Source: Bacillus sp. NP157
GTDB taxonomy: Bacteria; Pseudomonadota; Gammaproteobacteria; Xanthomonadales; Rhodanobacteraceae
DNA: 64,000 nt
Assembly: GCA_018889975.1 (NCBI GenBank)
Contig: CP076546.1
Location: forward strand, 1,674,001-1,738,000
Direction: 5' to 3'
Shown here one piece after another: positions 46,060-55,914 of this stretch (position 1 is the stretch's first letter; the number at the start of each line of letters is the position of its first letter). The position numbers and the translations under genes are program-made. The notes under the pieces were generated by a model. The model was not told the DNA's origin and ran no database searches. It saw only the letters and a program-made list of their open reading frames with translations.

Positions 46060-46305
46060 CTACTGCAGGCTGTCGACCGGACGCTTGGCGTTGGATTCGA
46101 ATTCGCGCCAGACGCCATCGGCACCTTCGACGGAAACCAGCACCTGCACGTGGCCGGGGTTGCCGATCAGTCGCGACTGGTTGACCGCATAGGCAATGGC
46201 CGCGACGCGCGTCTCGAAGTTTTCCGTGGGCACGCCGTTGAGCTGGACATGCCATAGGCCAGCCAGGTCGGGGTGGAACGGAATGTCGTAGATCACCAGG
46301 GCCAT
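46060..46305 (-). CDS. Small protein, DUF2188-like
   Basis: This 81-residue protein starts MALVIYDIPFHPDLAGLWHV and continues NGVPTENFETRVAAIAYAVN, then HVQVLVSVEGADGVWREFES. The order of a short beta-strand, a Trp-His-Val, a repeated-domain helix and a strand ending in DG resembles DUF2188, a small beta-alpha-beta domain, but the match is loose. No signal peptide. It precedes another small gene (45754-45993) by 66 bases on the same strand. Function unknown. Confidence 0.58.
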   Translation of the reverse strand: MALVIYDIPFHPDLAGLWHVQLNGVPTENFETRVAAIAYAVNQSRLIGNPGHVQVLVSVEGADGVWREFESNAKRPVDSLQ

Positions 46306-46517
46306 GGAAGACGGATGGGTCGGGGATTCGCACGCGGGGAGGAAGGGGAGCTTAACGGTTTGTGAGTGCTAACGGAACGAAAGGTTGCGAGGGGAAACCT
46401 TCACGCGCCTTGCACGCACGGCGGCGTTCGCGCGCCGGTTCTTGCGAAGTGAATGCAAGGCGAGTGAGCGGCGGCAGCGATGCGACCGCCGCCATGGCTT
46501 CGACTAGACTTGCGCGC

Positions 46518-47567
46518 ATGATCCGACACCCACGCCCTGCCCTCGTTGCCGCCTTCGTCGCCCTTGTCCTGGCCGGCACTGCCGCCGCCCAGGTGCCCCC
46601 GCCGCCCGACAGCGTCCCGACCCTCGAGGCCGTTACCGTCAGTGGCGTGCAACCGGGCCCCGGCCTGTGGCGGGCGACGCGCGGGGACCACGTCGTCCTG
46701 ATCCTTGGAACGCTGTCGCCGATCCCGGGCAACATCACCTGGAAGACCGACGAGGTCGACGACGCGGTGGCACACGCGGGCGCGCTGATCCTGCCGCCGC
46801 ACGTCGAAGTCAAGCCGAACGTCGGCTTCTTCGGTCGCCTCGCCCTGCTGCCCTCGCTGATCGGCGTGCGCAACTCGCCGGACGGGAAGACGCTGCAGGA
46901 AACCGTCCCGGCGGACGTCTACGGACGCTGGCAGGCGGTGAAGGCGAAATACATCGGAGACGACAACAAGGTCGAACGCTACCGGCCGATCTTCGCCGCG
47001 ATCGACCTCTACAAACAGGCGGTCAAGAAATCCGGCCTGCGCAAGTCGGGTTACATCACCGATGCGGTGGTCGAGATGGCGAAGAAACACAACGTGCCGC
47101 AGGTGCCGGTCGAATACACCCTGCTGGTCGACGATCCGCGCTCGGTGGTGAAAGAGTTCAAGCGCTCGACCCTGGACGACCTGTCCTGCTTCACCCAGAG
47201 CGTCGACAACATCGAACCGCAGCTGGCCGCCATGCGCGAGCGCGCCAACGCCTGGGCCACCGGCGACGTGGGCGAGCTTCGCGACGAACGGCGCGCGAAG
47301 CAGTTGTCGACCTGCCTGGATGCCGTTACCGAGGGTGGCCTCGCACAGCGCATCGGCCTCACCGACGTGCCGGCGCAGGTGCGCACGCGCTGGCTGGCCG
47401 CCGTGGATACGCAGGTGGCCGCGCACGACCAGGTCGTGGCGATCGTCCCGCTGGACGACCTGATCGGTCCGAAGGGCTACCTGTCGGCGCTGGAAGCGAG
47501 GGGCTTCAAGGTCGAATCGCCGGACGACGGCGACGCACCGGACAAGACCGCCGGCGGCACGCCCTGA
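46518..47567 (+). CDS. TraB/GumN-family exported protein
   Basis: This 349-residue protein has a signal peptide (MIRHPRPALVAAFVALVLAG, cleavage near AAA-QV) and TraB/GumN-like features: LWRATRGDHVVLILGTLSP at the N-terminus, GLRKSGYITDAVVEMAKKHN in the middle, and a conserved VIVPLDDLIG-type strand before the end (AIVPLDDLIG). TraB/GumN proteins are found in polysaccharide clusters and elsewhere; a tiki-like protease fold has been proposed. The ATG at 46518 starts the signal. Its 3' end overlaps the convergent DUF4105 gene by 91 bases. Confidence 0.85.
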   Translation: MIRHPRPALVAAFVALVLAGTAAAQVPPPPDSVPTLEAVTVSGVQPGPGLWRATRGDHVVLILGTLSPIPGNITWKTDEVDDAVAHAGALILPPHVEVKPNVGFFGRLALLPSLIGVRNSPDGKTLQETVPADVYGRWQAVKAKYIGDDNKVERYRPIFAAIDLYKQAVKKSGLRKSGYITDAVVEMAKKHNVPQVPVEYTLLVDDPRSVVKEFKRSTLDDLSCFTQSVDNIEPQLAAMRERANAWATGDVGELRDERRAKQLSTCLDAVTEGGLAQRIGLTDVPAQVRTRWLAAVDTQVAAHDQVVAIVPLDDLIGPKGYLSALEARGFKVESPDDGDAPDKTAGGTP

Positions 47568-48553
47568 CGGATCACCGCGGAGAAGTCGTCGCCCGGCCCG
47601 CTCGCCCGCGCCCGGTCGGTGATCCGGCCTAGCCGACGCCATTCGTCCACGGGCATGCGCTTGTCCAATGCGCCGTTGTCCATGAGGTATTCGGGCAGGT
47701 AACCGGTCAGCAGCAGGCGGATATCCATTGGCAAGCCGCCATCGATCCGCCGCGCCATGCGGTAGACGATCGTGGTGCAGTTGGATGTCACCGTGTTGTA
47801 GAAGCGCGGCTCGTCGACCAGCCGGTTGGCGGCCTGCACGTATGACAGGAACAGCGAGCGCATCGCATCGCGCGGCATCCGCAGCGGGAAGATGTAGTCA
47901 TCCTCGCCGCGCACGTTGGTCCGCACGCGCACGATGTCGCGCTCGTCCGCGGCGATCAGCACCAGCTCGAACTGCTTGAAGAAGCCCCCGACCTCGGAAA
48001 ACGCCTCGCCCTTCTCGCGACGGATCTCCATCGAGAACACCACGTGGCGGCCGTCGTCAAAACCGAACGAGAGCATCGCATGCGCGATCGCCTCGCTCGA
48101 CCAGTACGACAGGATGGCGTCGGCGGAGACCAGGTGGGCGAGATCGTAGCGGCGGGTTTCCCAGCGCACGTCGTAATCGTCGTCGGCGCGCCAGTTGAAG
48201 TCGCGCACGTTATGCAAGGTGACGATGTCGCCGTCGGCCTCGCCCGAAAGCAGGTGGGCGACGTCGTCGGACCAGACGCGGTCGTTGCGTGGCTGGATCG
48301 TGGTCCACCACGCCACCAGCAGGCCCAGCATGGCCACCAGGCAAAGGGGCGCCCACGCCACGCGCCAGCCGAACATCGCGACCAGCAGGCCGAGGTAGAC
48401 CACCGACCAGGCGATCGCCCCGGCCAGCCGCAGTGGAGGCGGCCCCGGCAACTGGTAGCGCAGCGCCAGGGTGCCCCAGGCCCCGGAGACGAACAGCAGC
48501 ACGCCGGCGAGGGCGCCGACGAGACTGCGGGCGAGCATGCGGCGTTTTCTCAT
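47477..48553 (-). CDS. DUF4105 membrane protein
   Basis: This 358-residue protein has two N-terminal transmembrane segments (about 5-30 and 45-80: LGLLVAMFGWRVAWAPL, LCLVAMLGLLVAWWTT) and a large domain with DUF4105 features (WRADDDYDVRWETRRYDL, AHLVSADAILSYW, AIAHAMLSFGFDDGRHVVF, SNCTTIVYRMAR). The Cys/Thr in NCTTI is characteristic of a papain-like NlpC/P60-type fold seen in this family. The start is uncertain: 48553 is adopted because the frame above looks unnatural, with 48538 and 48604 as alternatives. It overlaps the TraB/GumN gene end by 91 bases. Confidence 0.83.
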   Translation of the reverse strand: MRKRRMLARSLVGALAGVLLFVSGAWGTLALRYQLPGPPPLRLAGAIAWSVVYLGLLVAMFGWRVAWAPLCLVAMLGLLVAWWTTIQPRNDRVWSDDVAHLLSGEADGDIVTLHNVRDFNWRADDDYDVRWETRRYDLAHLVSADAILSYWSSEAIAHAMLSFGFDDGRHVVFSMEIRREKGEAFSEVGGFFKQFELVLIAADERDIVRVRTNVRGEDDYIFPLRMPRDAMRSLFLSYVQAANRLVDEPRFYNTVTSNCTTIVYRMARRIDGGLPMDIRLLLTGYLPEYLMDNGALDKRMPVDEWRRLGRITDRARASGPGDDFSAVIRQGVPPAVLSGASPSSGDSTLKPLASSADR

Positions 48554-48695
48554 GATCCACGAAGCGTGGCCTGCGCCGTCGTCCAGCGCAACCCGCCGCT
48601 TCATACCCAACAGGAATATGGCGTTACGGCAGCAGGCGCGGTATGTTCGCGAAAAACCGGGCATTCGGCCGCCGTGGCGGCCATCGGGGGCAGGC

Positions 48696-49382
48696 ATGGT
48701 GCGTTTTCCCGCGACACCCCAGGCCATCGTTTTTGACCTGGACGGCGTACTGTTCGACACCGAAGCGCTCTACCGGGACGCCTTGCTACAGGCGGCGACG
48801 GAGTTCGGCATCGAACTCCCCCTGGCCCTGTGCCAGCGCATGGTCGGTCTGCACGGACATGCCGCGCGCGTGCTCCTTCGCGAATACGTGGGCGACGAAG
48901 TCGACCTGGATGCGGTCTGGGCCAGCGCCTCGGAGCGTTACCACGCCATGTTCGAGACCGACCTGCGGCTGAAGCCGGGGGTCATGTCGCTGCTGGACAC
49001 GCTGGATGAATTCGCCATGCCACGGGCGATCGCGACCTCGTCGCCGCACAACATCGCCATCCATCACCTCGAGGCGTTCGGGCTGCGCGATCGCTTCGAC
49101 GCGCTGGTCGCCGCCGGCGACTGCGAGCGGTGCAAGCCCTGGCCGGACCCTTACCTGCGTGCCGCACGCATCCTCAACAAGCCGGCGAACTGCTGCCTGG
49201 CCCTGGAGGATTCGCATGCCGGCGTCCGCTCGGCCGTATCCGCCGGCCTGCCCACGATCATGGTGCCGGACCTGCAACAGCCATCGGCCGAGCTGCGGCG
49301 CATCTGCGCCAGCGTGGTGACCGGCCTCGACGAGGTCAACGGCTGGCTGCGCAAGGCACGCGGTGCCGTCGAATCGTCCTGA
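48696..49382 (+). CDS. HAD-family phosphatase (beta-phosphoglucomutase-like/YniC-like)
   Basis: This 228-residue HAD subfamily IA hydrolase has motif I IVFDLDGVLFDTEALYRDA with the DxD acid pair, motif II as IATSSPHN, and motifs III/IV as KPWPDPYLRAA and LALEDSHAGVRSAVSAG. These signatures fit beta-phosphoglucomutase or 2-deoxyglucose-6-phosphatase-type enzymes. ATG 48696 has a GGGGGCAGG upstream and begins the conserved strand. It lies divergent from the DUF4105 gene. Substrate unknown. Confidence 0.9.
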   Translation: MVRFPATPQAIVFDLDGVLFDTEALYRDALLQAATEFGIELPLALCQRMVGLHGHAARVLLREYVGDEVDLDAVWASASERYHAMFETDLRLKPGVMSLLDTLDEFAMPRAIATSSPHNIAIHHLEAFGLRDRFDALVAAGDCERCKPWPDPYLRAARILNKPANCCLALEDSHAGVRSAVSAGLPTIMVPDLQQPSAELRRICASVVTGLDEVNGWLRKARGAVESS

Positions 49383-49394
49383 CGCCCGGCGCGC

Positions 49395-49769
49395 TCAGCA
49401 GGCCCGGGCGGCACTCGCTTCGCGGATGGCCTGCTCCAGTTGCTGGGCGCTGTAAGGCTTGCGCACCATCGGCGCGCGATAACGGATCGGAATGTCGACC
49501 GGCATCGTCCCGGTGGCCAGCACGTAGGGAATGCCGCGTCGCTTGAGTTCGTCCAGGGCGGGATACGCCATGATTCCCTGCAGGTCGAGGTCGACCACGG
49601 CCACGTCGCAACGCTCGACATGCGCGACGCGGATCGCCTCCTCGATGCAGCCGGCACACGCGGCCACGTCGTAACCCAGCCGCGCCTGCAGCAGGTCCGT
49701 CAATGCGGATGCCAGGCCGGTGTGGTCTTCGAAAACAATGGCGCGTGGCGCAGCGGAGATTGTGGTCAT
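49395..49769 (-). CDS. Stand-alone response regulator receiver domain
   Basis: This 124-residue protein is one receiver domain: acidic pocket in AIVFEDHTGLASALTDLL, phospho-acceptor Asp in CDVAVVDLDLQG, and conserved Lys in MVRKPYSAQQLEQAIREA. It has no output domain, so it may act by protein contact or in a phosphorelay (CheY-like). ATG 49769 starts conserved sequence, while the frame above has no natural look. It converges with the HAD phosphatase, ending 12 bases past it. No kinase is adjacent. Confidence 0.85.
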   Translation of the reverse strand: MTTISAAPRAIVFEDHTGLASALTDLLQARLGYDVAACAGCIEEAIRVAHVERCDVAVVDLDLQGIMAYPALDELKRRGIPYVLATGTMPVDIPIRYRAPMVRKPYSAQQLEQAIREASAARAC

Positions 49770-49941
49770 AGCGACCCTCTCGTCGAGGCTGATGGACTCC
49801 CCGAGGCCCACGCTACTACCGAATTTGCATGCCCGCCATAGCCCAACAGGCCGATGACAGGCTCTTGCGACAACGTACTTTCACGTATGCCAACGGACTG
49901 TCCGCTTCGCACGATCCAGTCGCCGGGCTGTCATCGAAAAC

Positions 49942-50469
49942 TCAGTGACTGTCTGCCGGTTCGACAATGAACGGCGGTGCCCCACCCTCGCCCTCGCCCT
50001 TGCCGCGCGTGCCGACATCGTCCGCCACCCGCGCCAGCCGCTGGGCGATGCGCGAGCTGTCGCGGCGCAAGGTGTCGCCGGGCTTGCCGGCCTGGGCGCT
50101 GGCGATCATCGCGGCCTGGGCCTGTTTCAGGCGGACCACGCCAAGGTTGTACTGCGCCTCGGCGAACTCCGGACGCAGGTGGATCGCGCGGTCGTAAGCC
50201 TGTACCGCATCATCCTGCTGCTGCAGGCGGAAGCGAGCGTTGCCGAGGCGGAACCATGCATCGGCATCGCCGGGCTGGGCGTCGACCACCGCCTGGTAGA
50301 GGTCCGCGGCATGGCGGATGTCACCCGCCGCGTAGGCCTGGCCGGCGTCGTGTGCTTGCGTTGCCACGTCCTCGCCCGACGGTTGGGGAGCCCGCGTGCC
50401 GTGGCCTGCACAACCTGCCAGCAACACCGCCGCAACACCGACGGACCAACCAGAACGAACACGTAGCAT
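49942..50469 (-). CDS. TPR-repeat lipoprotein
   Basis: This 175-residue protein has a lipoprotein signal ending in the lipobox LLAGC (Cys about residue 20), a Pro/Ser/Gln linker, and two to three tetratricopeptide repeats (AGQAYAAGDIRHAADLYQAV, ADAWFRLGNARFRLQQQDDA, AIHLRPEFAEAQYNLGVVRL). The C-terminus has a short helix and a Gly/Glu stretch. It probably sits at the outer or inner membrane as a scaffold. ATG 50469 has AGGAG 8 bases upstream. The patatin gene begins further upstream; its stop is 63 bases away on the same strand. Confidence 0.85.
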   Translation of the reverse strand: MLRVRSGWSVGVAAVLLAGCAGHGTRAPQPSGEDVATQAHDAGQAYAAGDIRHAADLYQAVVDAQPGDADAWFRLGNARFRLQQQDDAVQAYDRAIHLRPEFAEAQYNLGVVRLKQAQAAMIASAQAGKPGDTLRRDSSRIAQRLARVADDVGTRGKGEGEGGAPPFIVEPADSH

Positions 50470-50532
50470 CGAAGCACTCCTGTGGCGCATGTCCTGCTGA
50501 CAGTGCCCGCCCAGGCAAGGGTTCGTCAAATA

Positions 50533-52242
50533 TCACAAAAGGCCGAAGGCACGCAGCGCAGCGTCCAGGCGGCGGCGAACGATGCCGAGCAGCAGGCGCC
50601 GGACGTACAGATGCCAGGCCAGCCAGGTGGCGATCCGCGCGCCGATGCCCGCGGTCGCGACGCCATACAGGGCCTGCATCCGGCCTTCGACCAGCGGCAT
50701 CAGCGTGTCGGGCTGGAAGGCACCACGTGGCCACGGCGGCAACGGCTCGCGCTGGGCCATGCACTTGCCCACCAGGGGAATGACCGGTGCATGCACTTCC
50801 CCGTCGACGTCGCGCAGGAACCCGGCAAGCGCCGGGTCATCCACCCAGCCAGCGAAGATCGGGTTGCGCGCCGGCACCAGCAGTCGTTCGGAAAGGAACT
50901 GCTGGCAGTTGCGGCGGCCCAACAGGAAGTCGTGGTGCCGGTAGGCCTGGCTGAGGAAGCCGGAGAAGCCGCCCAGTGCGCCTGCGGCGAGGGCGCGCCC
51001 ACCGATCCAGCGGGGGCCCTCCGGCGTCGCGGGACGGCTGGGCGCGATCATGAAGCGGCTGAAGACTGTCGTGTCGAGGGCCAGCGCCACCTCTTCGGGT
51101 TTGAAGCGCGCCTGCTGCTTCCAGGCGCCGAACAGCGCAGCCATCGATTCGACGATGTTGATCGACGCCGCATCGACCGGACCGGGATCCTCCGCCTCGG
51201 GAAACGGGTCCAGCATGATGACGATGCGATTGACCCGGTCGCCTTCGCGCGGGTTGCGGCCGAGCGTGCCGGCGAGCTCCGTGCGGGCCAGCTCGAAGGG
51301 TTCGTTGTCCATTGCACCGCCGTCGACCGCGACGAAGCGGTACTCGCCCGTGGCCGTGTCGGTATCCGCCCACGCGGGGGGAATCGGCACCGCTTTCGCC
51401 TTGCCGTCGTTGCCGGGCACGATGACGACCCGCCCGTCGTAGTCGGTCCAGGGGCGGATGACCTCGCGGTAGCGCAAACCGGCGGGGAACGCCGCCGAGG
51501 CCAGTGCCCCGTTCATGAAGGCCTGCCATTCGCGTGCGTAGGGATGGTTGGGGCCACTGACCACCGCCTCGTCGGCGTATTTCCAGGCACGCTCGTACGT
51601 GGCGGCGCCGGTGTTCACCGCGTAGCCGAGGTAATCCGCGTGGGCGAGCATGCCGTGGCCGGGGATCTCGGGGTTGCCGCGGAAGCGCACCATGTAGGGC
51701 ACGCCGCGCAGGTTGGTCACGGTGAAGACGCACTTCAGCGGATTGGCGATGTACGGGCGCGCGAGCGCCTCGCCGGTGAAGGCCAGCACCTGGGCCGCGA
51801 TGGCATCCAGGCAGGTCGAGTCGAGCAACGACGCCAGCGGCTTCGCGGGGTCGGCAAGATCGGCCTTGCCAAGCAGGGCACGCGCATCGATCCGCGTCAC
51901 CCATGCGTCGTAGAACGGATTACCCGCGGCGGCTGCGGGCGGGGTGTCGGCGCGGACGTGGGCGAAGCGGTACGGCAGGGCCACGGCGGAAATCACGCCA
52001 TTGAGGCTGCCCGCCGAGGCTCCGGAAATGATCCGCAGCAGGACATCGTGGCGCGGTACCGCCAGGCCCTGCGCCTTCGCCTCGTACCAGTGCTCCAGCG
52101 CTTCGTAGAGGAAGTCGAGCACGCCAGCGGCATACGCGCCGCCGGACACGGCACCGGCCAGGGCCAGGCCCAGCTCGAACGTCGCCGGGCGGCAGTCGGG
52201 GGTCTTGCCCGGGCGGGCAAGCGGCAATTCGGTCTCTGCCAT
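50533..52242 (-). CDS. Patatin-like phospholipase family protein
   Basis: This 569-residue cytosolic protein has the patatin signatures: glycine-rich oxyanion loop GLALAGAVSGGAYAAGVLDF, nucleophile Ser in IISGASAGSLNG, and the acid Asp in VAVDGGAMDNEPFELA. It belongs to the long patatin group with a C-terminal extension beyond about residue 330. It hydrolyses acyl groups from lipids; a specific substrate is unknown. A TPR lipoprotein gene follows 63 bases downstream, which may be a co-transcribed partner. Confidence 0.88.
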   Translation of the reverse strand: MAETELPLARPGKTPDCRPATFELGLALAGAVSGGAYAAGVLDFLYEALEHWYEAKAQGLAVPRHDVLLRIISGASAGSLNGVISAVALPYRFAHVRADTPPAAAAGNPFYDAWVTRIDARALLGKADLADPAKPLASLLDSTCLDAIAAQVLAFTGEALARPYIANPLKCVFTVTNLRGVPYMVRFRGNPEIPGHGMLAHADYLGYAVNTGAATYERAWKYADEAVVSGPNHPYAREWQAFMNGALASAAFPAGLRYREVIRPWTDYDGRVVIVPGNDGKAKAVPIPPAWADTDTATGEYRFVAVDGGAMDNEPFELARTELAGTLGRNPREGDRVNRIVIMLDPFPEAEDPGPVDAASINIVESMAALFGAWKQQARFKPEEVALALDTTVFSRFMIAPSRPATPEGPRWIGGRALAAGALGGFSGFLSQAYRHHDFLLGRRNCQQFLSERLLVPARNPIFAGWVDDPALAGFLRDVDGEVHAPVIPLVGKCMAQREPLPPWPRGAFQPDTLMPLVEGRMQALYGVATAGIGARIATWLAWHLYVRRLLLGIVRRRLDAALRAFGLL

Positions 52243-52313
52243 GGATCACTCCGTGGGGGAAACGGGGACGCCCCGCCCCCTCGGCGGCGTCCATGCATGT
52301 CGAGGCTATCGTC

Positions 52314-52673
52314 CTAGCGCGCGATCCACTGGGCGGCCAGCGCCAGGATGGCGGGCAGCGCCTGCACGTAGAGGATGCGGCGGCTGGCGGTGATCGCGCC
52401 CCAGAGGCCGGCCACCACCACGCAGCCCAGCCCGTAGAACACGAAGGCGGTGGCGAACGGCTCGCGCAAGGCCAGCCCAAGCACCAGCGCCACGACGAGG
52501 AAGCCGTTGTACAGGCCCTGGTTCGAGGCCAGCGCGGCACTGTCGTTGGCGAATGCCGGGGTGATCCCGAACACCTTCGGGCCACGCGAGCGCCACAACG
52601 CCATTTCGAGGATCACGATGTAGACGTGGATCAGGATCACCAGCACGGTGAGCACGGTTGCAACAAGCGACAT
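52314..52673 (-). CDS. DUF1304 integral membrane protein
   Basis: This 119-residue protein has about four transmembrane helices (VATVLTVLVILIHVYIVILE, NQGLYNGFLVVALVLGLAL, FVFYGLGCVVVAGLWGAIT, LYVQALPAILALAAQWIA) and the conserved MALWRSRGPKVFGI segment of DUF1304. The family has no known biochemical role; small DoxX-like or quinone-associated membrane proteins are comparable. It is upstream of the patatin gene on the same strand by 71 bases and may be co-transcribed. Confidence 0.88.
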   Translation of the reverse strand: MSLVATVLTVLVILIHVYIVILEMALWRSRGPKVFGITPAFANDSAALASNQGLYNGFLVVALVLGLALREPFATAFVFYGLGCVVVAGLWGAITASRRILYVQALPAILALAAQWIAR

Positions 52674-52785
52674 GACGTTCCTTCGATCGGTCGGTTCTCC
52701 GCCGAGAGCATACCGCCCGGACCGTGACTTTACGTAGACCCTTCGGCGGATTGCGCCACCGCGCCCGCACGGGTTTCATGTCGGG

Positions 52786-53073
52786 ATGCGCAACGTCATG
52801 GCAGCACAGGAGATCTCGCTGGAGGCCCTCGGGCTACTCCAGGCGTTGCTGCATCGTGACTACGACGAGGCGCATTTCCGTGCGGGCCACGTGGCCCGGC
52901 ACGCGCTGATCCACGAACACCTGCCGGTCGCCGACGCGGCCTGCCGGATCGAGGGCCTGCTCCAGGAAGGCTCGCCCGACACCAACGAGCTCGGCCGCGC
53001 CTTGCAGCGGCTTGCCGCCTCGGTCAAGCGGATGCAAATCGTTGCTTTGCATCGCGCCGGACGGCTGTTCTGA
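52786..53073 (+). CDS. Conserved hypothetical helical protein (95 residues)
   Basis: This 95-residue helical protein reads [20 protein letters not shown], then [20 protein letters not shown] and ends in [19 protein letters not shown]. The spacing of His and Asp residues in [17 protein letters not shown] is notable but not a known motif. There is no signal or membrane segment. The start may be 52786 or the next ATG at 52798. It lies divergent from the DUF1304 gene and 47 bases upstream of the zinc-finger gene on the same strand. Confidence 0.6.
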   Translation: MRNVMAAQEISLEALGLLQALLHRDYDEAHFRAGHVARHALIHEHLPVADAACRIEGLLQEGSPDTNELGRALQRLAASVKRMQIVALHRAGRLF

Positions 53074-53120
53074 ACGATCGGCTCGGGTAGGATCGAGGGA
53101 ACCGTTCCCGGAGTTCCCCC

Positions 53121-53471
53121 ATGAGCCACGAGCGTTCCGGCATCGATACCCAGGTTCCCCCCAGCGGCACGGGCTGCGTCGAGTGCCTCGCTACGGAAAG
53201 CTGGTGGCTGCACCTGCGGCGATGCGCGCAATGCGGCCACGTCGGCTGCTGCGACGATTCGTTGAACAAGCACGCGACCCAGCATGCGCATGCCAGCGGC
53301 CATCCGGTGATCCAGAGTTTCGAACCGGGCGAAGACTGGTTCTACGATTACCGCAACGACGAGATGTTCGACGGCCCTGCCCTGGCGGCGCCTACCTCCC
53401 ACCCCGACGACCAGCCCGTGCCCGGCCCCGAAGGCGCCGTGCCGCGTCGCTGGCAACGCCTGCTTGGCTGA
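53121..53471 (+). CDS. UBP-type zinc finger protein
   Basis: This 116-residue protein has a ZnF-UBP domain with Cys and His ligands: [32 protein letters not shown], then [20 protein letters not shown] and the C-terminal [11 protein letters not shown] motif. In eukaryotes this domain binds the C-terminus of ubiquitin; in bacteria its role is unknown. It is small enough to be a single domain and may bind a protein tail in the cell. It lies just upstream of the tRNA-binding gene on the same strand (two bases between the stop and the next ATG), so they are co-transcribed. Confidence 0.92.
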   Translation: MSHERSGIDTQVPPSGTGCVECLATESWWLHLRRCAQCGHVGCCDDSLNKHATQHAHASGHPVIQSFEPGEDWFYDYRNDEMFDGPALAAPTSHPDDQPVPGPEGAVPRRWQRLLG

Positions 53472-53473
53472 CC

Positions 53474-53809
53474 ATGACTGACCTGATCGATTGGAACGAC
53501 TTTACGAAAGTGTTGATGGTGGCCGGTACGGTCACCCGTGCCGAAGCCTTTCCCGAGGCACGCCGCCCGGCCTACCTGATCTGGGTCGACTTCGGCGAGC
53601 ATGGCGAGCGCAAGACCAGCGCGCAGGTAACCGGCGTCTATGCGGCCGACGAGCTGGTCGGCAAGCAAATCATCGGCGTCATCAACTTCCCGGAAAAACA
53701 GATCGGCCCGGTGCGTTCGCAGTTCCTGCTCACCGGCTTCCACACCGACGACGGCGTGGTGATCGCCACGACGGAGCGCCGCGTGCCGAACGGAACCCGT
53801 CTGGCCTGA
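53474..53809 (+). CDS. tRNA-binding domain protein (CsaA-like)
   Basis: This 111-residue protein is a single tRNA-binding OB-fold (EMAP/CsaA type): [20 protein letters not shown], then [38 protein letters not shown] and [20 protein letters not shown]. CsaA dimers bind tRNA or export clients. It is the second gene of a unit with the UBP zinc finger. ATG 53474 matches the family start. Confidence 0.92.
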   Translation: MTDLIDWNDFTKVLMVAGTVTRAEAFPEARRPAYLIWVDFGEHGERKTSAQVTGVYAADELVGKQIIGVINFPEKQIGPVRSQFLLTGFHTDDGVVIATTERRVPNGTRLA

Positions 53810-53847
53810 GGCCGTCGCGGGCTCTAGGCCTGCCGCCCTACGCCACC

Positions 53848-55914
53848 CTACGCCACCGTAGGCCGCGGCGGCAACGTGGCCGGCAGGTCGGCTGCCGCCA
53901 CCGGCACGCCGAGCAGGTAACCCTGGAGGGCGTTACAGCCCAGCCGCGTGAGCAGCTCCTGCTGTTCGACGGTCTCCACGCCCTCGGCCACGATCTTCAG
54001 GCCGAGCGTCTTGCCCAGCGCGATGATCGCCGAGACGATGGCTTCGTCGTCGTTGCCGCGCGCCAGTTCGGTGACGAAGCCGCGGTCGATCTTCAGTTCG
54101 TTCGCCGGCAGCTGCTTCAGGTACAGCAGGCTGGAATAGCCGGTGCCGAAGTCGTCGATCGAAATGCCGATGCCGAGCGTGGCCACCTGGTTGAGGATCG
54201 CGAGGCTGGTCTCCGCGTCGCGCATCGCCGTGGATTCGGTCACCTCGATGGTCAGGTGCCGGGGTTCGATGGCGTGGCGCACCAGCGCGTTGCGCAGCGT
54301 TTCAACGAGGCCGACGTGGTTGAGCTGCGCCGTCGACACGTTCACGGCGACGGTCCAGTTCGCGTGGCCCGCGTCCAGCCAGAGGCGCATCTGCCGACAT
54401 GCTTCGTCGATCACCCAGTTGCCGATCGGCACGATCAGGCCTGTGCGTTCGGCCACGGGCAGGAAGCGATCGGGCGGCACCAGGCCTTCGCCGGGCTTGT
54501 TCCAGCGCAGCAGGGCCTCGACGCCGACCACCGGCCCGCTGGGCGAGACCAGTTTCGGCTGGTAATGGAGGGTGAACTCGTCACGGTCCAGTGCGCGGCG
54601 CAGGTCCTGCTGCAGCTTCAGCTGTTGGTGCACGTTGGCGTTCATCGCCACTTCGAAGAAGCGGAAGCCGCGCCGGCCGTGCTCCTTGGCGTGATACATG
54701 GCCGCGTCCGCGTTGATCATCAGCTCGTGGCGGTTGCGGCCGTTTTCCGGATACAGCGCGATGCCGACGCTCGCCGACACGTGCGCGGTCACGCCGTGCA
54801 CCTGGTAGGGCTCGCTGATCAGGTCGACCAGTTCTTCGGCAAGCACCGCGGCTTCTTCCGGCCCGCCGATGTCGACGACCACCACGAATTCGTCGCCGCC
54901 AAGGCGTGCGACGGTTTCTTCGTCGCGCTTGCAGGCCAGGATGCGGCGCGAGACTTCCCTGAGCAGGGCGTCGCCGACATGGTGGCCATAAACATCGTTG
55001 ACGGCCTTGAAGCCGTCCAGGTCGAGGAACAGCACGGCGAAGCGCCGGCCGCTGCGCGAGGCGTTATGGATCGCCTGGTCAAGGCGGTCTTCCAGCAACA
55101 CGCGGTTCGGCAAGCGGGTCAGGTTGTCGTGCATGGCCAGCTGCAGCAGTTCGCTGTTGGCGCGATCCAGCGAGGTGGCGAGCAGGTTGGCCCGCACGTC
55201 CAGCATCGATACGACCAGTGCGATGGCAAACACCGACAGCGTGACGACGATGACGACCACGGCGAGCCACTTCACGTCGATGCCACCGGCCACGGCCGCG
55301 CCGCACCAGCTGTCGGCCGGGAAGTTGGCGGCCGCCATGCCGGTGTAGTGCATGCCGACGATGGCGCAACCCATCACGAGCGAGGCACCGAGGCGGGCCC
55401 ACAGCACGCGCTCGGTATCCCTGCGCAGGCGGAACGCGATCCACAGCGCGGCGCCGGATGCCAGCACGGCGAACACGACCGAGAGGGTGAACAGCAGCGG
55501 GTCGTAGACGACGCCGGGCATCATCCGCATCGCGGCCATGCCGGTGTAGTGCATCGCCGCGATGCCGAAGCCCATCAGCAGCGCGCCCACCGCCAGCCTG
55601 CGTCGCGGCAGTTCGTTCTGGCAGACCAGCCACAGCGCGAAGGCCGACGAGCACACCGCGATGACCAGCGAGAACACGGTCAGCTCGACGTCGTAGCCCA
55701 GCGTGATCGGCAGGCTGAAGGCCAGCATGCCCACGAAGTGCATGGCCCAGATGCCCAGGCCCATGGCGAACGAGCCGCCGGCCAGCCAGAGCATCGACGC
55801 ACGCCCGCTCGAGTTCGCCACGCGCGCGGCCATGTTCAGCGCCGTGTACGAGGCCAGGATGGCCACCACGAACGAGAACAGGACCAGTACGCCGCTGTAG
55901 CTGCTGTCGAGCAT
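53848..55914 (-). CDS. MHYT-GGDEF-EAL membrane protein (c-di-GMP turnover)
   Basis: This 688-residue inner-membrane protein has about seven N-terminal helices with three MHYT repeats ([38 protein letters not shown]), proposed to sense O2, CO or NO through a metal. A cyclase domain follows ([34 protein letters not shown]; intact GGDEF) and an EAL domain ([47 protein letters not shown] intact). Both active sites look present, so it may be bifunctional. The first ATG at 55935 is possible, but 55914 has the better GGAAG spacing. It is monocistronic, convergent with the tRNA-binding gene. Confidence 0.93.
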   Translation of the reverse strand: MLDSSYSGVLVLFSFVVAILASYTALNMAARVANSSGRASMLWLAGGSFAMGLGIWAMHFVGMLAFSLPITLGYDVELTVFSLVIAVCSSAFALWLVCQNELPRRRLAVGALLMGFGIAAMHYTGMAAMRMMPGVVYDPLLFTLSVVFAVLASGAALWIAFRLRRDTERVLWARLGASLVMGCAIVGMHYTGMAAANFPADSWCGAAVAGGIDVKWLAVVVIVVTLSVFAIALVVSMLDVRANLLATSLDRANSELLQLAMHDNLTRLPNRVLLEDRLDQAIHNASRSGRRFAVLFLDLDGFKAVNDVYGHHVGDALLREVSRRILACKRDEETVARLGGDEFVVVVDIGGPEEAAVLAEELVDLISEPYQVHGVTAHVSASVGIALYPENGRNRHELMINADAAMYHAKEHGRRGFRFFEVAMNANVHQQLKLQQDLRRALDRDEFTLHYQPKLVSPSGPVVGVEALLRWNKPGEGLVPPDRFLPVAERTGLIVPIGNWVIDEACRQMRLWLDAGHANWTVAVNVSTAQLNHVGLVETLRNALVRHAIEPRHLTIEVTESTAMRDAETSLAILNQVATLGIGISIDDFGTGYSSLLYLKQLPANELKIDRGFVTELARGNDDEAIVSAIIALGKTLGLKIVAEGVETVEQQELLTRLGCNALQGYLLGVPVAAADLPATLPPRPTVA

